Source of the DNA: Hyphomonas sp.
GTDB lineage: Bacteria; Pseudomonadota; Alphaproteobacteria; Caulobacterales; Hyphomonadaceae
Reading direction: 5' to 3'
Assembly (NCBI RefSeq): GCF_017792385.1
Contig: NZ_CP051230.1
Coordinates: 1,736,001 to 1,800,000 of the forward strand
DNA length: 64,000 bases
The notes beneath the pieces are model-generated. The model was given only the letters and a program-made list of their open reading frames with translations. It was not told the origin of the DNA and searched no databases. The first letter of the stretch is position 1. The number at the start of each line of letters is the position of its first letter. The translations under genes and the position numbers were made by a program. This document shows positions 24,455 to 33,007 of the stretch, piece after piece.

Positions 24455-27187
24455 TCAGACCTTCTGGCCGATCAGCGCGCCATGGCAGTGTTTGAACTTC
24501 TTGCCGGATCCGCACGGGCAGGGGGCGTTGCGCGGCGTGTTGGCCCAGCTTTCCTCTGCCTGTTGCAGGGCCGGTCCGGGCGGCGGCGTATCGTCGTCCG
24601 ACATCTCGTTTTCGCCCGTATCCGGATCAAGATGCGTCTCGCGCATCTGCGGGGCAGGGGCCGGTTGCGGCGCCGGGCGCTGTTGCTGATCGGCCGGGGG
24701 CTGTACGCGGATATGCATCAGCGAGCGGGTCACGGTGGCACGCAGCTCGTTCAGCAGATTGTAGAACAGGTTGAAGGCTTCTTCCTTGAACTCGTTCAGC
24801 GGGTCGCGCTGGCCGTAGGAGCGAAGGTGAATGACCGAGCGCAGCTGGTCGATCATCTGTAGGTGTTCGCGCCAGCGCATGTCCAGGACCTGAAGCAGGA
24901 TCTGCTTCTCGATGCGTTGCATCTGCTCAAGGCCGACCTGTTCGCTGATTGCCTCATACACCTTGTTCACGCCGGTCATGATCCGCTCGGCGATCTCTTG
25001 GTTGGCAACGCCTTCCTCCGCGGCCCATTCCTTCACCGGCATGTCGATGGCAAAATCCTGACGCAGCGCTTCGGCGAGGCCTTCAATGTCCCACTGCTCC
25101 GCATACGCCTTTTCCGGCATGGTGCGGGAGACAAGGTTGTTGACGACATCTTCGCGCATGTCGAGGATGGTGTCGGAGACATTCTCGGCGCGCATGAACT
25201 CCATGCGCTGCTCGAAGATTGCCTTGCGCTGGTCATTGATCACATCGTCATATTTCAGGACGTTCTTGCGGATCTCGAAATTGCGCTGCTCGATCTTTTT
25301 CTGGGACGTCTCCATCGCCTTGTTCATCCAGGGATGGGTAATGCCCTCATCTTCCTTGATGCCCAGCCGCCGCATCACATTGTCCATGCGCTCGGCAGCG
25401 AAGATGCGCATCAGGTCATCTTCGATGGAGATGTAGAATTTGGACTTGCCCGGATCCCCCTGACGACCCGTCCGGCCGCGCAGCTGGTTGTCGATGCGGC
25501 GGCTTTCATGGCGTTCAGTGCCGAGCACATAGAGGCCGCCAGCATCCAGGGCGCGCTTTTTCTTGACCTCGATGTCGGCCTTGATCTGGCTGGTCAGCAG
25601 GGCCAGTTCGCTCTCGGTCAGCTGCCGTCCCAGCTTGGCTTCCTGTTCGGCCTTTTCCTGTTCCAGCCGCATTTCGAAATTGCCGCCCAGCTGGATGTCG
25701 GTGCCGCGGCCAGCCATATTGGTGGCCACGGTGATCGCACCCGGCACACCGGCATTGGCGACAATCTGGGCTTCCTGCTCGTGGTGGCGGGCATTCAGCA
25801 CCTTGTGCGGAATGTTCGCGGCCATCAGCAGGTTGGAGAGAATTTCCGACTTCTCGATGGACGCCGTGCCGAGCAGGACCGGCTGGCCCTTGGCGTGGCA
25901 TTCGCGGACATCCTTGACGATCTCGGCATATTTCGCCTTGGCCGTGCGGTAGACGACGTCGTCTTCGTCAATGCGCTGGATCGGCTTGTTGGTCGGCAGG
26001 TCCACGACGCCAAGACTGTAGATGTCAGCGAATTCGTCGGCTTCGGTCAGCGCCGTACCGGTCATGCCGGCCAGCTTGTTGTAGAGGCGGAAATAGTTCT
26101 GGAAGGTGATCGACGCCAGCGTCTGGTTCTCTGGCTTGATATCGACCCGTTCCTTCGCCTCGATGGCCTGGTGCAGGCCTTCGGACAGGCGGCGGCCTTC
26201 CATCATCCGGCCGGTGAACTCGTCGATCAGCATCACCTGATCATCCTTGACGATATAGTCCTTGTCGCGGGTGTAGAGCTTGTGGGCCCGCAGCGCCTGG
26301 TTGGCATGATGGACGATGGAGATGTTGGCCGGTTCCCACATCGAGCCTTCCAGCGTGCCCGATTCAGTCAGCCATTGCTCGATCTTCTCGGTACCGGTTT
26401 CGGTATAGGTGACGGAGCGCTGTTTCTCGTCGAGTTCGTAGTCTTCCTCCACCAGGCGCGGCATCAGGGCATCGAGCGCCATGTAGAGTTCAGACCGGTC
26501 ATCCGTAGGGCCGGAAATGATCAGTGGCGTGCGCGCCTCATCGATCAGGATGGAGTCGACTTCGTCGACGATGGCGAAATGGTGACCGCGCTGGGCCATC
26601 TGGTCCAGCGAGTATTTCATGTTGTCGCGCAGATAGTCGAAGCCGAATTCGTTGTTCGTGCCATAGGTGATGTCGGACGCGTAGGCCTTGCGGCGTTCCT
26701 CGTCGGAGATGCCATGCACGATGATGCCGGTCGTCATGCCCAGGAAGCTGTAGACCTGGCTCATCCATTCGGCATCGCGCTTGGCCAGATAGTCGTTCAC
26801 GGTCACGACGTGCACGCCCTTGCCTTCCAGCGCATTCAGATAGACGGGCAGGGTAGCCACCAGCGTCTTGCCTTCACCGGTGCGCATCTCGGCAATATTG
26901 CCCGAATGCAGCACCATGCCGCCCATCAACTGGACGTCGAAATGCCGCATGCCGAGTGAGCGGCGCGCGCCTTCGCGCACCACGGCAAACGCTTCTTCCA
27001 GCAGGCTGTCGAGGGTCGCGCCATCTGCCAGGCGCTTGCGAAACTCTTCCGTCTTGCCTCTCAGCGCCTCATCCGAGAGCGCCTCCATCATCGGCTCCAG
27101 GGCGTTGATCCGATTGACGCGCGCGCGAAGCGGCTTCAGCTTGCGATCATTGACGGAACCGAAAATCTTGCGGGCAACGGAAAGCAT
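24455..27187 (-). CDS. secA: Preprotein translocase ATPase SecA
   Basis: 910-residue motor that drives unfolded proteins through SecYEG. NBD1 with EMRTGEGKTLVATLPVYLNA (Walker A) and VDEVDSILIDEARTPLIISG, preprotein-crosslinking region, NBD2 with ATNMAGRGTDIQLGGNF, helical wing and scaffold domains, and the C-terminal zinc motif CPCGSGKKFKHCHG that binds SecB and phospholipid. All expected parts are present. ATG at 27187 gives the standard N-terminus MLSVARKIFGS; a TTG 15 bases upstream is a weaker option. It diverges from the PpiC-argJ operon. Confidence 0.98.
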   Translation of the reverse strand: MLSVARKIFGSVNDRKLKPLRARVNRINALEPMMEALSDEALRGKTEEFRKRLADGATLDSLLEEAFAVVREGARRSLGMRHFDVQLMGGMVLHSGNIAEMRTGEGKTLVATLPVYLNALEGKGVHVVTVNDYLAKRDAEWMSQVYSFLGMTTGIIVHGISDEERRKAYASDITYGTNNEFGFDYLRDNMKYSLDQMAQRGHHFAIVDEVDSILIDEARTPLIISGPTDDRSELYMALDALMPRLVEEDYELDEKQRSVTYTETGTEKIEQWLTESGTLEGSMWEPANISIVHHANQALRAHKLYTRDKDYIVKDDQVMLIDEFTGRMMEGRRLSEGLHQAIEAKERVDIKPENQTLASITFQNYFRLYNKLAGMTGTALTEADEFADIYSLGVVDLPTNKPIQRIDEDDVVYRTAKAKYAEIVKDVRECHAKGQPVLLGTASIEKSEILSNLLMAANIPHKVLNARHHEQEAQIVANAGVPGAITVATNMAGRGTDIQLGGNFEMRLEQEKAEQEAKLGRQLTESELALLTSQIKADIEVKKKRALDAGGLYVLGTERHESRRIDNQLRGRTGRQGDPGKSKFYISIEDDLMRIFAAERMDNVMRRLGIKEDEGITHPWMNKAMETSQKKIEQRNFEIRKNVLKYDDVINDQRKAIFEQRMEFMRAENVSDTILDMREDVVNNLVSRTMPEKAYAEQWDIEGLAEALRQDFAIDMPVKEWAAEEGVANQEIAERIMTGVNKVYEAISEQVGLEQMQRIEKQILLQVLDMRWREHLQMIDQLRSVIHLRSYGQRDPLNEFKEEAFNLFYNLLNELRATVTRSLMHIRVQPPADQQQRPAPQPAPAPQMRETHLDPDTGENEMSDDDTPPPGPALQQAEESWANTPRNAPCPCGSGKKFKHCHGALIGQKV

Positions 27188-27255
27188 ATCAGGCAGCACC
27201 AATTGATCTGGGGCGACAAAACTCTAATCCTGACAGCGGAACCGGCAGAATTCTT

Positions 27256-27307
27256 GTGGGTTCTCCCACCGCGCACGCGCTGGCTGAAACCCCTCGACCA
27301 GCGTGCG
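27256..27307. promoter_or_regulatory. Two adjacent hairpins in the secA/ppiC intergenic region
   Basis: GTGGG-TTCT-CCCAC (27256-27269) followed by CGCACGC(gc)TGG ... CCAGCGTGCG (27272-27307, 2-nt bulge). They lie in the 186-bp gap between divergent secA and ppiC. They could be a secA leader structure or operator; no further evidence. Confidence 0.35.
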
Positions 27308-27373
27308 GGTCAGACTTAAGAACGCCGCATTGGGGTGTCAATGCAGCGCCCTCAGCCTAGAGGAGACTTTACC

Positions 27374-28324
27374 GTGCTGCTTCTGAAGCCCTTTTCGCGA
27401 AATATCCTGATCTCGATGTCCGTGGCGCTCGCGCTGCTCGCTACCGCATGTGGCCGCCCGGTTGAGGAAGAACCGGTCATCCAGGTGGAGGCGGCCACGG
27501 CAGTCTCGGTCAATGGAGACCCGATCCATGTCAGCGAGGTCGAACTCGAGGCAGTGGCCCGCGGGCTCATTTCCCCGGGACAGGAATTCGGTCCGGGCGA
27601 CGAGAATTACGATCTCGTGCTCGATCAGCTCATCGACCAGAAACTGATGGCGCAGGAGGCGCTTGCGCGGGGCCTCGACAAGGGGCCGACCGCCGAACGT
27701 CGTCTCGAGGTCGCGCGGGAGCGCATTCTCGGCAATCTCCTGGTGGAGAGCCTCGTGGCGTCGGAAGTGAACGAGGACAGCATCGAGGCCATGTACAAGG
27801 AACAGGTCGCCCTGCAGCAGGAAGATGACGAGGTTTCGATTGCACACATCCTTGTGGAGACCGAGGCGGAAGCCCGCGCGCTTTATCAGCAGATCGAGGA
27901 AGGGGCGACATTCGAAAGTCTTGTCGTCGCGAATTCTCTCGATTCCACAACGCGCATGGAAAATGGGGACCTCGGCTATGTCTCGCCGAACAATATGGCA
28001 GATCCCTTCCCGGTCGTGATCGCCAACACGAAAGTGGGCGAAGTGTCCGAACCTTTCCTGTCGGCCGATGGCTGGCACATTCTGAAAGTAAAGGACCGCC
28101 GGACCAGCCCGCCCAAGACGCGCGACGAGATGCGTCCGGAGATCGTCACCTTCCTGACGCTCAACCAGGTCAGCAAGATTCTTCGGCGCCTGCGGACCGA
28201 GGCCAAGATCGAAAAGGGCGAGAAATCGACCCATATCGTGCCCGATTCTGCACTTTCGCTTGAAAGTGAAGGCGATCTCATCAAAGAGCAGCCCGCATCC
28301 GAACCACAAGGACGTGAGCTTTGA
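27374..28324 (+). CDS. Parvulin-type (PpiC) peptidyl-prolyl isomerase lipoprotein
   Basis: 316-residue predicted periplasmic lipoprotein: signal sequence with LLATAC lipobox (Cys26), a SurA/PrsA-like helical N-domain (VSVNGDPIHVSEVELEAVA...), a rotamase domain with SIAHILVETEAEARALYQQI, NGDLGYVSPNNM and GWHILKVKDRR, and a C-terminal helix. It probably assists folding of exported proteins, which fits its position beside secA. GTG at 27374 is chosen because AGGAGA lies 7 nt upstream and it begins the signal peptide directly. Its stop overlaps the argJ start. Confidence 0.93.
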   Translation: MLLLKPFSRNILISMSVALALLATACGRPVEEEPVIQVEAATAVSVNGDPIHVSEVELEAVARGLISPGQEFGPGDENYDLVLDQLIDQKLMAQEALARGLDKGPTAERRLEVARERILGNLLVESLVASEVNEDSIEAMYKEQVALQQEDDEVSIAHILVETEAEARALYQQIEEGATFESLVVANSLDSTTRMENGDLGYVSPNNMADPFPVVIANTKVGEVSEPFLSADGWHILKVKDRRTSPPKTRDEMRPEIVTFLTLNQVSKILRRLRTEAKIEKGEKSTHIVPDSALSLESEGDLIKEQPASEPQGREL

Positions 28325-29571
28325 ATCTGACACCTTCGCCCTTCGCCCCGGCCCGCTTTCCGGATCTGCCAGTCGTCAACGGCGTTCGCGCCGCCACCGG
28401 GTCGCGAGGATTCTACGCCCGGCGCGGCATGGAACGCGACGACATGTTCCTGTTCGTTCTTGATGAGGGCACGGCCTGTGCCGGCGTCTATACGGTGTCC
28501 AACACGGCATCGGCGGACGTGCTCTGGTGCCGCGAGGCGCTCGAACAGGGGGCAGGGGCGGCTCGCGCGCTGGTCGTCAATGCGGGCAATTCCAATGCCT
28601 TCACCGGTCCAAAGGGTGTTCTCAAGAACGAGGCGACGCTCAAGGCCATGACCGAAACGCTGGGCGTCCCGAAAGAGACATGTTTCCTCGCCGCCACGGG
28701 GGTCATTGGCGAGCCCCTTTCCGATCCCAACTATGTCGGCATGATGGTTCCCGAACTGGCTGGCAAACTGGCCCCGCCGGATTGGGAAGCGGCGGCGCGC
28801 GCCTTCATGACAACCGATACGTTCCCGAAAGGCGCCGGCAGCACGCTGGACCTGGACGGCACGCCGGTACACTTCGCGGGCATCGCGAAAGGGTCCGGCA
28901 TGATTGCGCCGAACATGGCGACCATGCTCTCCTACGTCTTCACGGATGCCGCGATCGAGCCGGGCCTGTTACAGGCCCTGCTGGCCGACATCACCAACCA
29001 GACCTTCAACAGCATCACCGTGGATGGCGATACATCGACGTCCGACACGTTGATGGTGTTCGCGACAGGGGCCAGCGGCATGGCACCGATCCGGACGCCG
29101 GAAGATCCTCGGTTCGAGGCATTAGCGGACGCACTGCACGCGGTCTGCCAGGATCTGTCGCACCTCATCGTCAAGGATGGGGAAGGGGCCAGCAAGTTTG
29201 TCACCATCACCGTGAAGGGGGCCGTATCCAGCCAGTCCGCCAAGGTGATCGCCAGCGAGATCGCCAATTCCCCCCTCATCAAGACGGCGATGGCGGCAGG
29301 CGACGCCAATTGGGGACGCGTGGTCATGGCGGTCGGAAAGTCGCTGGAGCCGATCCGCATGGACCAGCTGTCGATCTGGTTTGATGATGTCCTGGTGGCG
29401 GAAAACGGCTCCCGGGCCGAAAACTACTCCGAAGCGGCCGCCAGCGCCGTGTTTGCCCAGCCGGAATTCACCATCTGCGTCGATGCCGGCGTGGGCGACC
29501 AGTCGCACACAGTGTGGACCTGCGACCTTACCCATGCCTATGTCGACATCAACGGGGCCTATCGCACATGA
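28321..29571 (+). CDS. argJ: Bifunctional glutamate N-acetyltransferase / amino-acid acetyltransferase
   Basis: 416-residue ArgJ, which transfers acetyl from acetylornithine to glutamate and, in bifunctional forms, makes N-acetylglutamate from acetyl-CoA. The autoproteolysis site is visible as KGSGMIAPNMATML, where cleavage before Thr makes alpha and beta chains. Other conserved segments are NAGNSNAFTG, VNSITVDGDTSTSDT-like NSITVDGDTSTSDT, and the C-terminal DLTHAYVDINGAYRT. The start is TTG at 28321, overlapping the ppiC stop (TTGA), implying translational coupling. It overlaps mutT by 4 bp. Confidence 0.97.
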   Translation: MNLTPSPFAPARFPDLPVVNGVRAATGSRGFYARRGMERDDMFLFVLDEGTACAGVYTVSNTASADVLWCREALEQGAGAARALVVNAGNSNAFTGPKGVLKNEATLKAMTETLGVPKETCFLAATGVIGEPLSDPNYVGMMVPELAGKLAPPDWEAAARAFMTTDTFPKGAGSTLDLDGTPVHFAGIAKGSGMIAPNMATMLSYVFTDAAIEPGLLQALLADITNQTFNSITVDGDTSTSDTLMVFATGASGMAPIRTPEDPRFEALADALHAVCQDLSHLIVKDGEGASKFVTITVKGAVSSQSAKVIASEIANSPLIKTAMAAGDANWGRVVMAVGKSLEPIRMDQLSIWFDDVLVAENGSRAENYSEAAASAVFAQPEFTICVDAGVGDQSHTVWTCDLTHAYVDINGAYRT

Positions 29572-29990
29572 CGCGCCGCATGGTGCTTGTGGTGGCCGCG
29601 GCGCTCTATGATTCAGATGGGCGCATCCTTCTCGCGCAACGGCCCGAAGGCAAGGCAATGGCCGGCCTGTGGGAGTTTCCGGGGGGCAAGGTAGAGGCTG
29701 GCGAGACCCCGGAGCAGGCGCTGGTGCGGGAATTGCGCGAGGAGCTTTCCATCATGGTGGACGAGGCCTCTTTGGAACCTGTCACATTTGCAAGCCATGG
29801 TTATCAGGATTTTCACCTTTTAATGCCACTTTATGCAACGAAAAGTTGGGATGGAGACGTGGTGCCACGGGAGGGTCAGACCTTCGCATGGGTCAAATCT
29901 TCGGACCTGCACAACTACCCGGCGCCGGCGGCAGACATTCCCCTGTTTGACGTTCTTGCAGGCCGGGCATCGAACGCGGAGTGTTCATGA
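29568..29990 (+). CDS. mutT: 8-oxo-dGTP diphosphatase, MutT-type Nudix hydrolase
   Basis: 140-residue Nudix protein that probably removes oxidised GTP precursors. The Nudix box is GGKVEAGETPEQALVRELRE followed by ELSI, fitting G-x5-E-x7-REUXEEXGU. The MutT-like N-terminus (RMVLVVAAALYDSDGRILLAQRP) and C-terminal W-V motif (FAWVKSSDL) support MutT rather than a general Nudix. ATGA overlaps join it to argJ upstream and to the Flp pilin gene downstream. Confidence 0.93.
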   Translation: MTRRMVLVVAAALYDSDGRILLAQRPEGKAMAGLWEFPGGKVEAGETPEQALVRELREELSIMVDEASLEPVTFASHGYQDFHLLMPLYATKSWDGDVVPREGQTFAWVKSSDLHNYPAPAADIPLFDVLAGRASNAECS

Positions 29991-30160
29991 CTGCATCCCG
30001 GACCATCTTTCGCCGCTTCACGAGCGATCAGGCAGGCGCATCGGCTGTCGAATACGGTCTGCTTGTCGGGCTGATCGCCGTTGCCATCATGGGCGGCCTT
30101 GTCGCCATGGGATCATCGGTGAACAACACGCTCACGACGGTCAGAACGGAAATCAACTGA
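29987..30160 (+). CDS. Flp/Fap-type pilin
   Basis: 57-residue prepilin: basic leader (MTASRTIFRRFTSDQAG), then the Flp motif ASAVEYGLLVGLIAVAI with Glu22 and Tyr23 and a hydrophobic helix, then a short polar tail. Flp pilins build the thin Tad pili used for surface adhesion; the leader is cut by a CpaA-type peptidase. It starts inside the mutT stop codon (ATGA) and so is the last cistron of ppiC-argJ-mutT. Tad genes (cpa/tad) are not in this window, so this is an orphan pilin. Its small size makes it easy to miss. Confidence 0.88.
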   Translation: MTASRTIFRRFTSDQAGASAVEYGLLVGLIAVAIMGGLVAMGSSVNNTLTTVRTEIN

Positions 30161-30186
30161 CACGACGTGCCGCATCAGGCCGGGTG

Positions 30187-31101
30187 TCAGGATTGGCGAT
30201 GGCCTTTCACGGCGTCGGCCAGGCTGGCGCGCGCACTTCCGGGTTTCAGGGGTTTGGGCTGGCTGTCTGCCGGGTGCCAGCCTGACAGATGGACGATTTC
30301 GAACGTTGCCCGGACCTTTCCATCCGCATCGCTGAACCCTTCCCGGTAGAGCTTCAGGGCGCGATGCAGCACCGAGCGGGTCAGGGGCCGCATGGTCCCG
30401 GCTGAAAAGGCGGCCCGTTCGCCCATGCCCTTCAGGTCCTCCAGCAGGGTCATCGGGTCGGCATACCGCACCACGACCGTGTCCCGGTCGACCACGGGCA
30501 GGGCATATCCGGCACGTTGCATCAGGCTGGCCATGTCCCGCAGGCCCGGCAGGGGAGAGACCCTCGGGGCGACTCCCCCGCGCAATTCGGTCTCCGCTTC
30601 CATCAGGCAGGATCGCAATTCCGCCAGCGTGCCAGCGCCGAACAGGGCGCCCAGAAACAGCCCATCCGGTTTCAGGGCGTTCCGGATCTGTATCAGCGTG
30701 CCGGGCAGATCATTCACCCAGTGCAATGACAGCGCGGAAACGATCAGGTCATAGCTGCCTGCAGCGAGCCCCGGATTTTCTTCATCCATGAGACGTGCGT
30801 GCAAGCCTCCGGCCTCCGCAAGGGCCACCATCCGTTCCGACAGGTCTCCGGCCTCCACGGTTTCGACCTGTTTGCCCGCCCGAATCAGCCCGGCCAGCTG
30901 GCCGTCATGAGCGCCGAGATCCAGGGCGCGCGGGAAGACATGGGACGTGTCCGCCAGCCGGTCGGCGATATCACTCGACACGCGGGCCTTGAGGAAGTCA
31001 TAGTTTTCGAACTGCGCGGCGGCCCGGTTTCGGTTGCGGGCCACGCGGTCACGATCGAACAGGCGCGGGGGCGTCGGATCTGGAGGGGGCTGGGACGGCA
31101 T
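30187..31101 (-). CDS. SAM-dependent methyltransferase-fold protein, BioC/NDUFAF5-like
   Basis: 304-residue class I methyltransferase-fold protein. RALDLGAHDGQLAGLIRAG is the SAM site and SYDLIVSALSLHWVNDLPG the motif II/III region, as in BioC and in mitochondrial complex I assembly factor NDUFAF5, an arginine hydroxylase with a related fold. Alphaproteobacterial homologues at this position are usually annotated simply as methyltransferases. The start at 31101 (MPSQPPPDPTPP) overlaps the divergent comF start codon by 2 bp; the frame is open further upstream. Substrate unknown. Confidence 0.9.
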   Translation of the reverse strand: MPSQPPPDPTPPRLFDRDRVARNRNRAAAQFENYDFLKARVSSDIADRLADTSHVFPRALDLGAHDGQLAGLIRAGKQVETVEAGDLSERMVALAEAGGLHARLMDEENPGLAAGSYDLIVSALSLHWVNDLPGTLIQIRNALKPDGLFLGALFGAGTLAELRSCLMEAETELRGGVAPRVSPLPGLRDMASLMQRAGYALPVVDRDTVVVRYADPMTLLEDLKGMGERAAFSAGTMRPLTRSVLHRALKLYREGFSDADGKVRATFEIVHLSGWHPADSQPKPLKPGSARASLADAVKGHRQS

Positions 31102-31870
31102 GAGCAGCGATATGGACCCGCCGGCACGTATGGCAAAGGGGCTTTTGCGCGGTGCGGCTGATTTTCTCTGGCCCCAGCGATCCCTGGTGAGCGGCCAGAG
31201 GGGGGCAGGCAAGGGGCCGCTGTCGGCGGCGGAATTCGCGGCCATCGGCTTCCTGTCAGACCCCGTTTGCGATGCCTGCGGCCGGCCGATGGAGATCGAT
31301 CTCGGCCCGGACACCCATTGCGCCGCCTGCATTGCCCGCCCGCCGCGTTGGGACCGGGCCCGCGCCGCCATCATCTATGACGCCGCCAGCCGCCGCATCA
31401 TCCTTGACCTCAAGCGCTCCGGACGGCGGGATGGATTGTCCACCATGACGGGATGGATGCACCGGGCCGGCGCGCCCCTCATTGCGCAAGCCGACCTCAT
31501 TGTGCCCGTGCCCCTGCATTACACTCGGCTCGTCCGGCGCGGGTTCAACCAGTCGGCATGGCTGGCGCAGGGCATTGCGCGTCGCGCCGGAGTGGCGTGC
31601 CATGTGCACCTCGTCAAGCGCCGCCGGCGTACGCCCACTCAAGGGGGGCTGAGCGCGCGGGCCCGTCGGCGGAATGTGGCCGGGGCCTTTGCCATCTCCA
31701 AACGGGCCGCTGCCCTGGTGCGGGATCGGCGCGTCCTGCTTGTTGATGATGTCCTCACCACCGGGGCCACCGTCTCAGCGTGCGCCCGTGCCCTGAAACA
31801 GGCAGGAGCGCGACAAGTGGACGTGCTGGTGCTTGCGCGCGTTGTACGCGAAACCGATCTCACCATATAG
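31100..31870 (+). CDS. comF: ComF family phosphoribosyltransferase-like protein
   Basis: 256-residue ComF homologue. It has a zinc-ribbon-like N-terminal region (CDACGRPMEI...HCAACIA) and a type I PRTase domain with the PRPP loop LLVDDVLTTGATVSA, plus VPVPLHYTRLVRRGFNQS typical of ComF. ComF family members are involved in DNA uptake or gluconate metabolism in other bacteria; the role here is unknown. ATG at 31100 has GGAGGGGG upstream. Alternatives at 31112 or 31130 would remove the overlap with the divergent methyltransferase start. Confidence 0.93.
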   Translation: MSSDMDPPARMAKGLLRGAADFLWPQRSLVSGQRGAGKGPLSAAEFAAIGFLSDPVCDACGRPMEIDLGPDTHCAACIARPPRWDRARAAIIYDAASRRIILDLKRSGRRDGLSTMTGWMHRAGAPLIAQADLIVPVPLHYTRLVRRGFNQSAWLAQGIARRAGVACHVHLVKRRRRTPTQGGLSARARRRNVAGAFAISKRAAALVRDRRVLLVDDVLTTGATVSACARALKQAGARQVDVLVLARVVRETDLTI

Positions 31871-31904
31871 ATCGGGAAGAAACCTGTTCAGGAGCCCCCA
31901 TTTC

Positions 31905-32162
31905 ATGTCTGACGTCACGATCTATACGCGCCAGTTCTGTCCCTACTGCACGCGCGCCGTTTCCCTGCTGAAATCCAAGAATGTGAAGTTCAACGAAATC
32001 GACGCCGGCATGGACGCCGCAAAAAAGGCGGAGATGGTCGAGCGGTCGGGCGGCGGCCGGACGTTTCCGCAAATCTTCATCGGCGAGACGCATATTGGCG
32101 GCTGCGATGACATGATGGCCCTGGAGCGCTCCGGCAAGCTGGACTCCCTGCTCGAGGCCTGA
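31905..32162 (+). CDS. grxC: Glutaredoxin 3
   Basis: 85-residue thiol oxidoreductase with the dithiol active site CPYC near residues 11-14, the cis-Pro segment GRTFPQIFI and the glutathione-binding GGCDDMMALE. It reduces protein disulfides and mixed glutathione disulfides in the cytosol. ATG at 31905 with AGGAG 10 nt upstream. Followed after 12 bp by the DUF1178 gene; grxC-DUF1178 adjacency is common in alphaproteobacteria. Confidence 0.97.
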   Translation: MSDVTIYTRQFCPYCTRAVSLLKSKNVKFNEIDAGMDAAKKAEMVERSGGGRTFPQIFIGETHIGGCDDMMALERSGKLDSLLEA

Positions 32163-32174
32163 TGCGATACGCCC

Positions 32175-32615
32175 ATGATCCGGTACGCGCTCACCTGTTC
32201 TGATTGCCACCATGATTTCGAATCCTGGTTTGCATCATCAGCGGCATTTGACGATTTGTCCGGCAAGGGTCTGATCAGCTGTGCGGAATGCGGCGGCACA
32301 CATGTCGCCAAGCAGATCATGGCGCCGTCTGTCTCGACCTCGGGTGCGCCGCGCGGCGATTCCGACGAAGCGGCGGCTGCGCGGGAATTCCTCAGCAAGG
32401 CGCGGGACCATGTCGCGCGCAATTTCGACTATGTCGGGGACAGTTTCGCCGACGAAGCCCGTTCCATGTTCTATGGCGAACAGGACACTCGTCCGATCTG
32501 GGGTGAAACCACGCCGGAGGAATCGCAGGCCTTGCGGGAAGAGGGGGTGCCGGCTGCGCCATTGCCGCGTGCCCTGACACCGCGTCCACCCAAGACCGAC
32601 AAGCAGGTAAACTGA
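32175..32615 (+). CDS. DUF1178 family zinc-ribbon protein
   Basis: 146-residue protein with N-terminal YALTCSDCHHDFESWF and CAECGGTHVAKQIMAP, two CxxC pairs that probably bind zinc, and a conserved C-terminal part with FDYVGDSFADEARSMFYGE. This is the DUF1178 family, widespread in alphaproteobacteria and of unknown function. Probably co-transcribed with grxC. Confidence 0.95.
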   Translation: MIRYALTCSDCHHDFESWFASSAAFDDLSGKGLISCAECGGTHVAKQIMAPSVSTSGAPRGDSDEAAAAREFLSKARDHVARNFDYVGDSFADEARSMFYGEQDTRPIWGETTPEESQALREEGVPAAPLPRALTPRPPKTDKQVN

Positions 32616-32635
32616 ACTGGATCGCTTTGACGCGC

Positions 32636-32670
32636 TTGACCCTGCCATACCCTCATATAATACGCAGGGT
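32636..32670 (+). promoter_or_regulatory. Promoter before aa3 oxidase subunit IV
   Basis: TTGACC (32636-32641) with a perfect TATAAT (32656-32661) 14 bp later, or TAATAC at the better 16-bp spacing. ACCCTGC (32639-32645) and GCAGGGT (32664-32670) form an inverted repeat round the -10. The spacing is short for a standard sigma-70 promoter. Confidence 0.5.
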
Positions 32671-32698
32671 TCAAGGATTTTGACGGGGAGTGCCCTAA

Positions 32699-33001
32699 AT
32701 GGCTGCCAGCGAATATCATCGCGGAGAAATGGACATCACCGACCAGAAAGCGACCTGGGACGGCTTCATCATCGGAAGCATCTGGGGCAGCCTCTTGGTC
32801 ATCCTCACGGTTGGCTATGCCACACTGGCAATTGCCATCGGCATGAACTGGATGGTGTCGCTCGGCCTGATGGCCATCTTCGGCGTCGTGGCCGGACTGG
32901 TCATGAATCTGGGCGGCCGCTGGATGGCAACCGTCGTGCTGATGGTGATCCTGGCTCTGGTCGTCCAGCTCTTCATTGCCCTGTTCGGCCTGGTACTCTG
33001 A
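32699..33001 (+). CDS. aa3-type cytochrome c oxidase subunit IV
   Basis: 100-residue membrane protein. The N-terminal EYHRGEMDITDQKATWDGF matches the signature of bacterial aa3 oxidase subunit IV (COX_aa3 family), followed by three hydrophobic segments rather than the single helix of the Paracoccus-type subunit. It sits away from the main cox genes, as is common. Upstream is a strong-looking -10. Three bases upstream of the ATG are part of a stop in another frame, with GGGGAG 8 nt before the start. Confidence 0.9.
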   Translation: MAASEYHRGEMDITDQKATWDGFIIGSIWGSLLVILTVGYATLAIAIGMNWMVSLGLMAIFGVVAGLVMNLGGRWMATVVLMVILALVVQLFIALFGLVL

Positions 33002-33007
33002 CACTCC

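Noticed and set aside
24863..26959. 698-codon plus-strand frame inside secA
   Set aside because: Pure antisense to SecA, which has all its motifs; no ribosome-binding site or recognisable domain.
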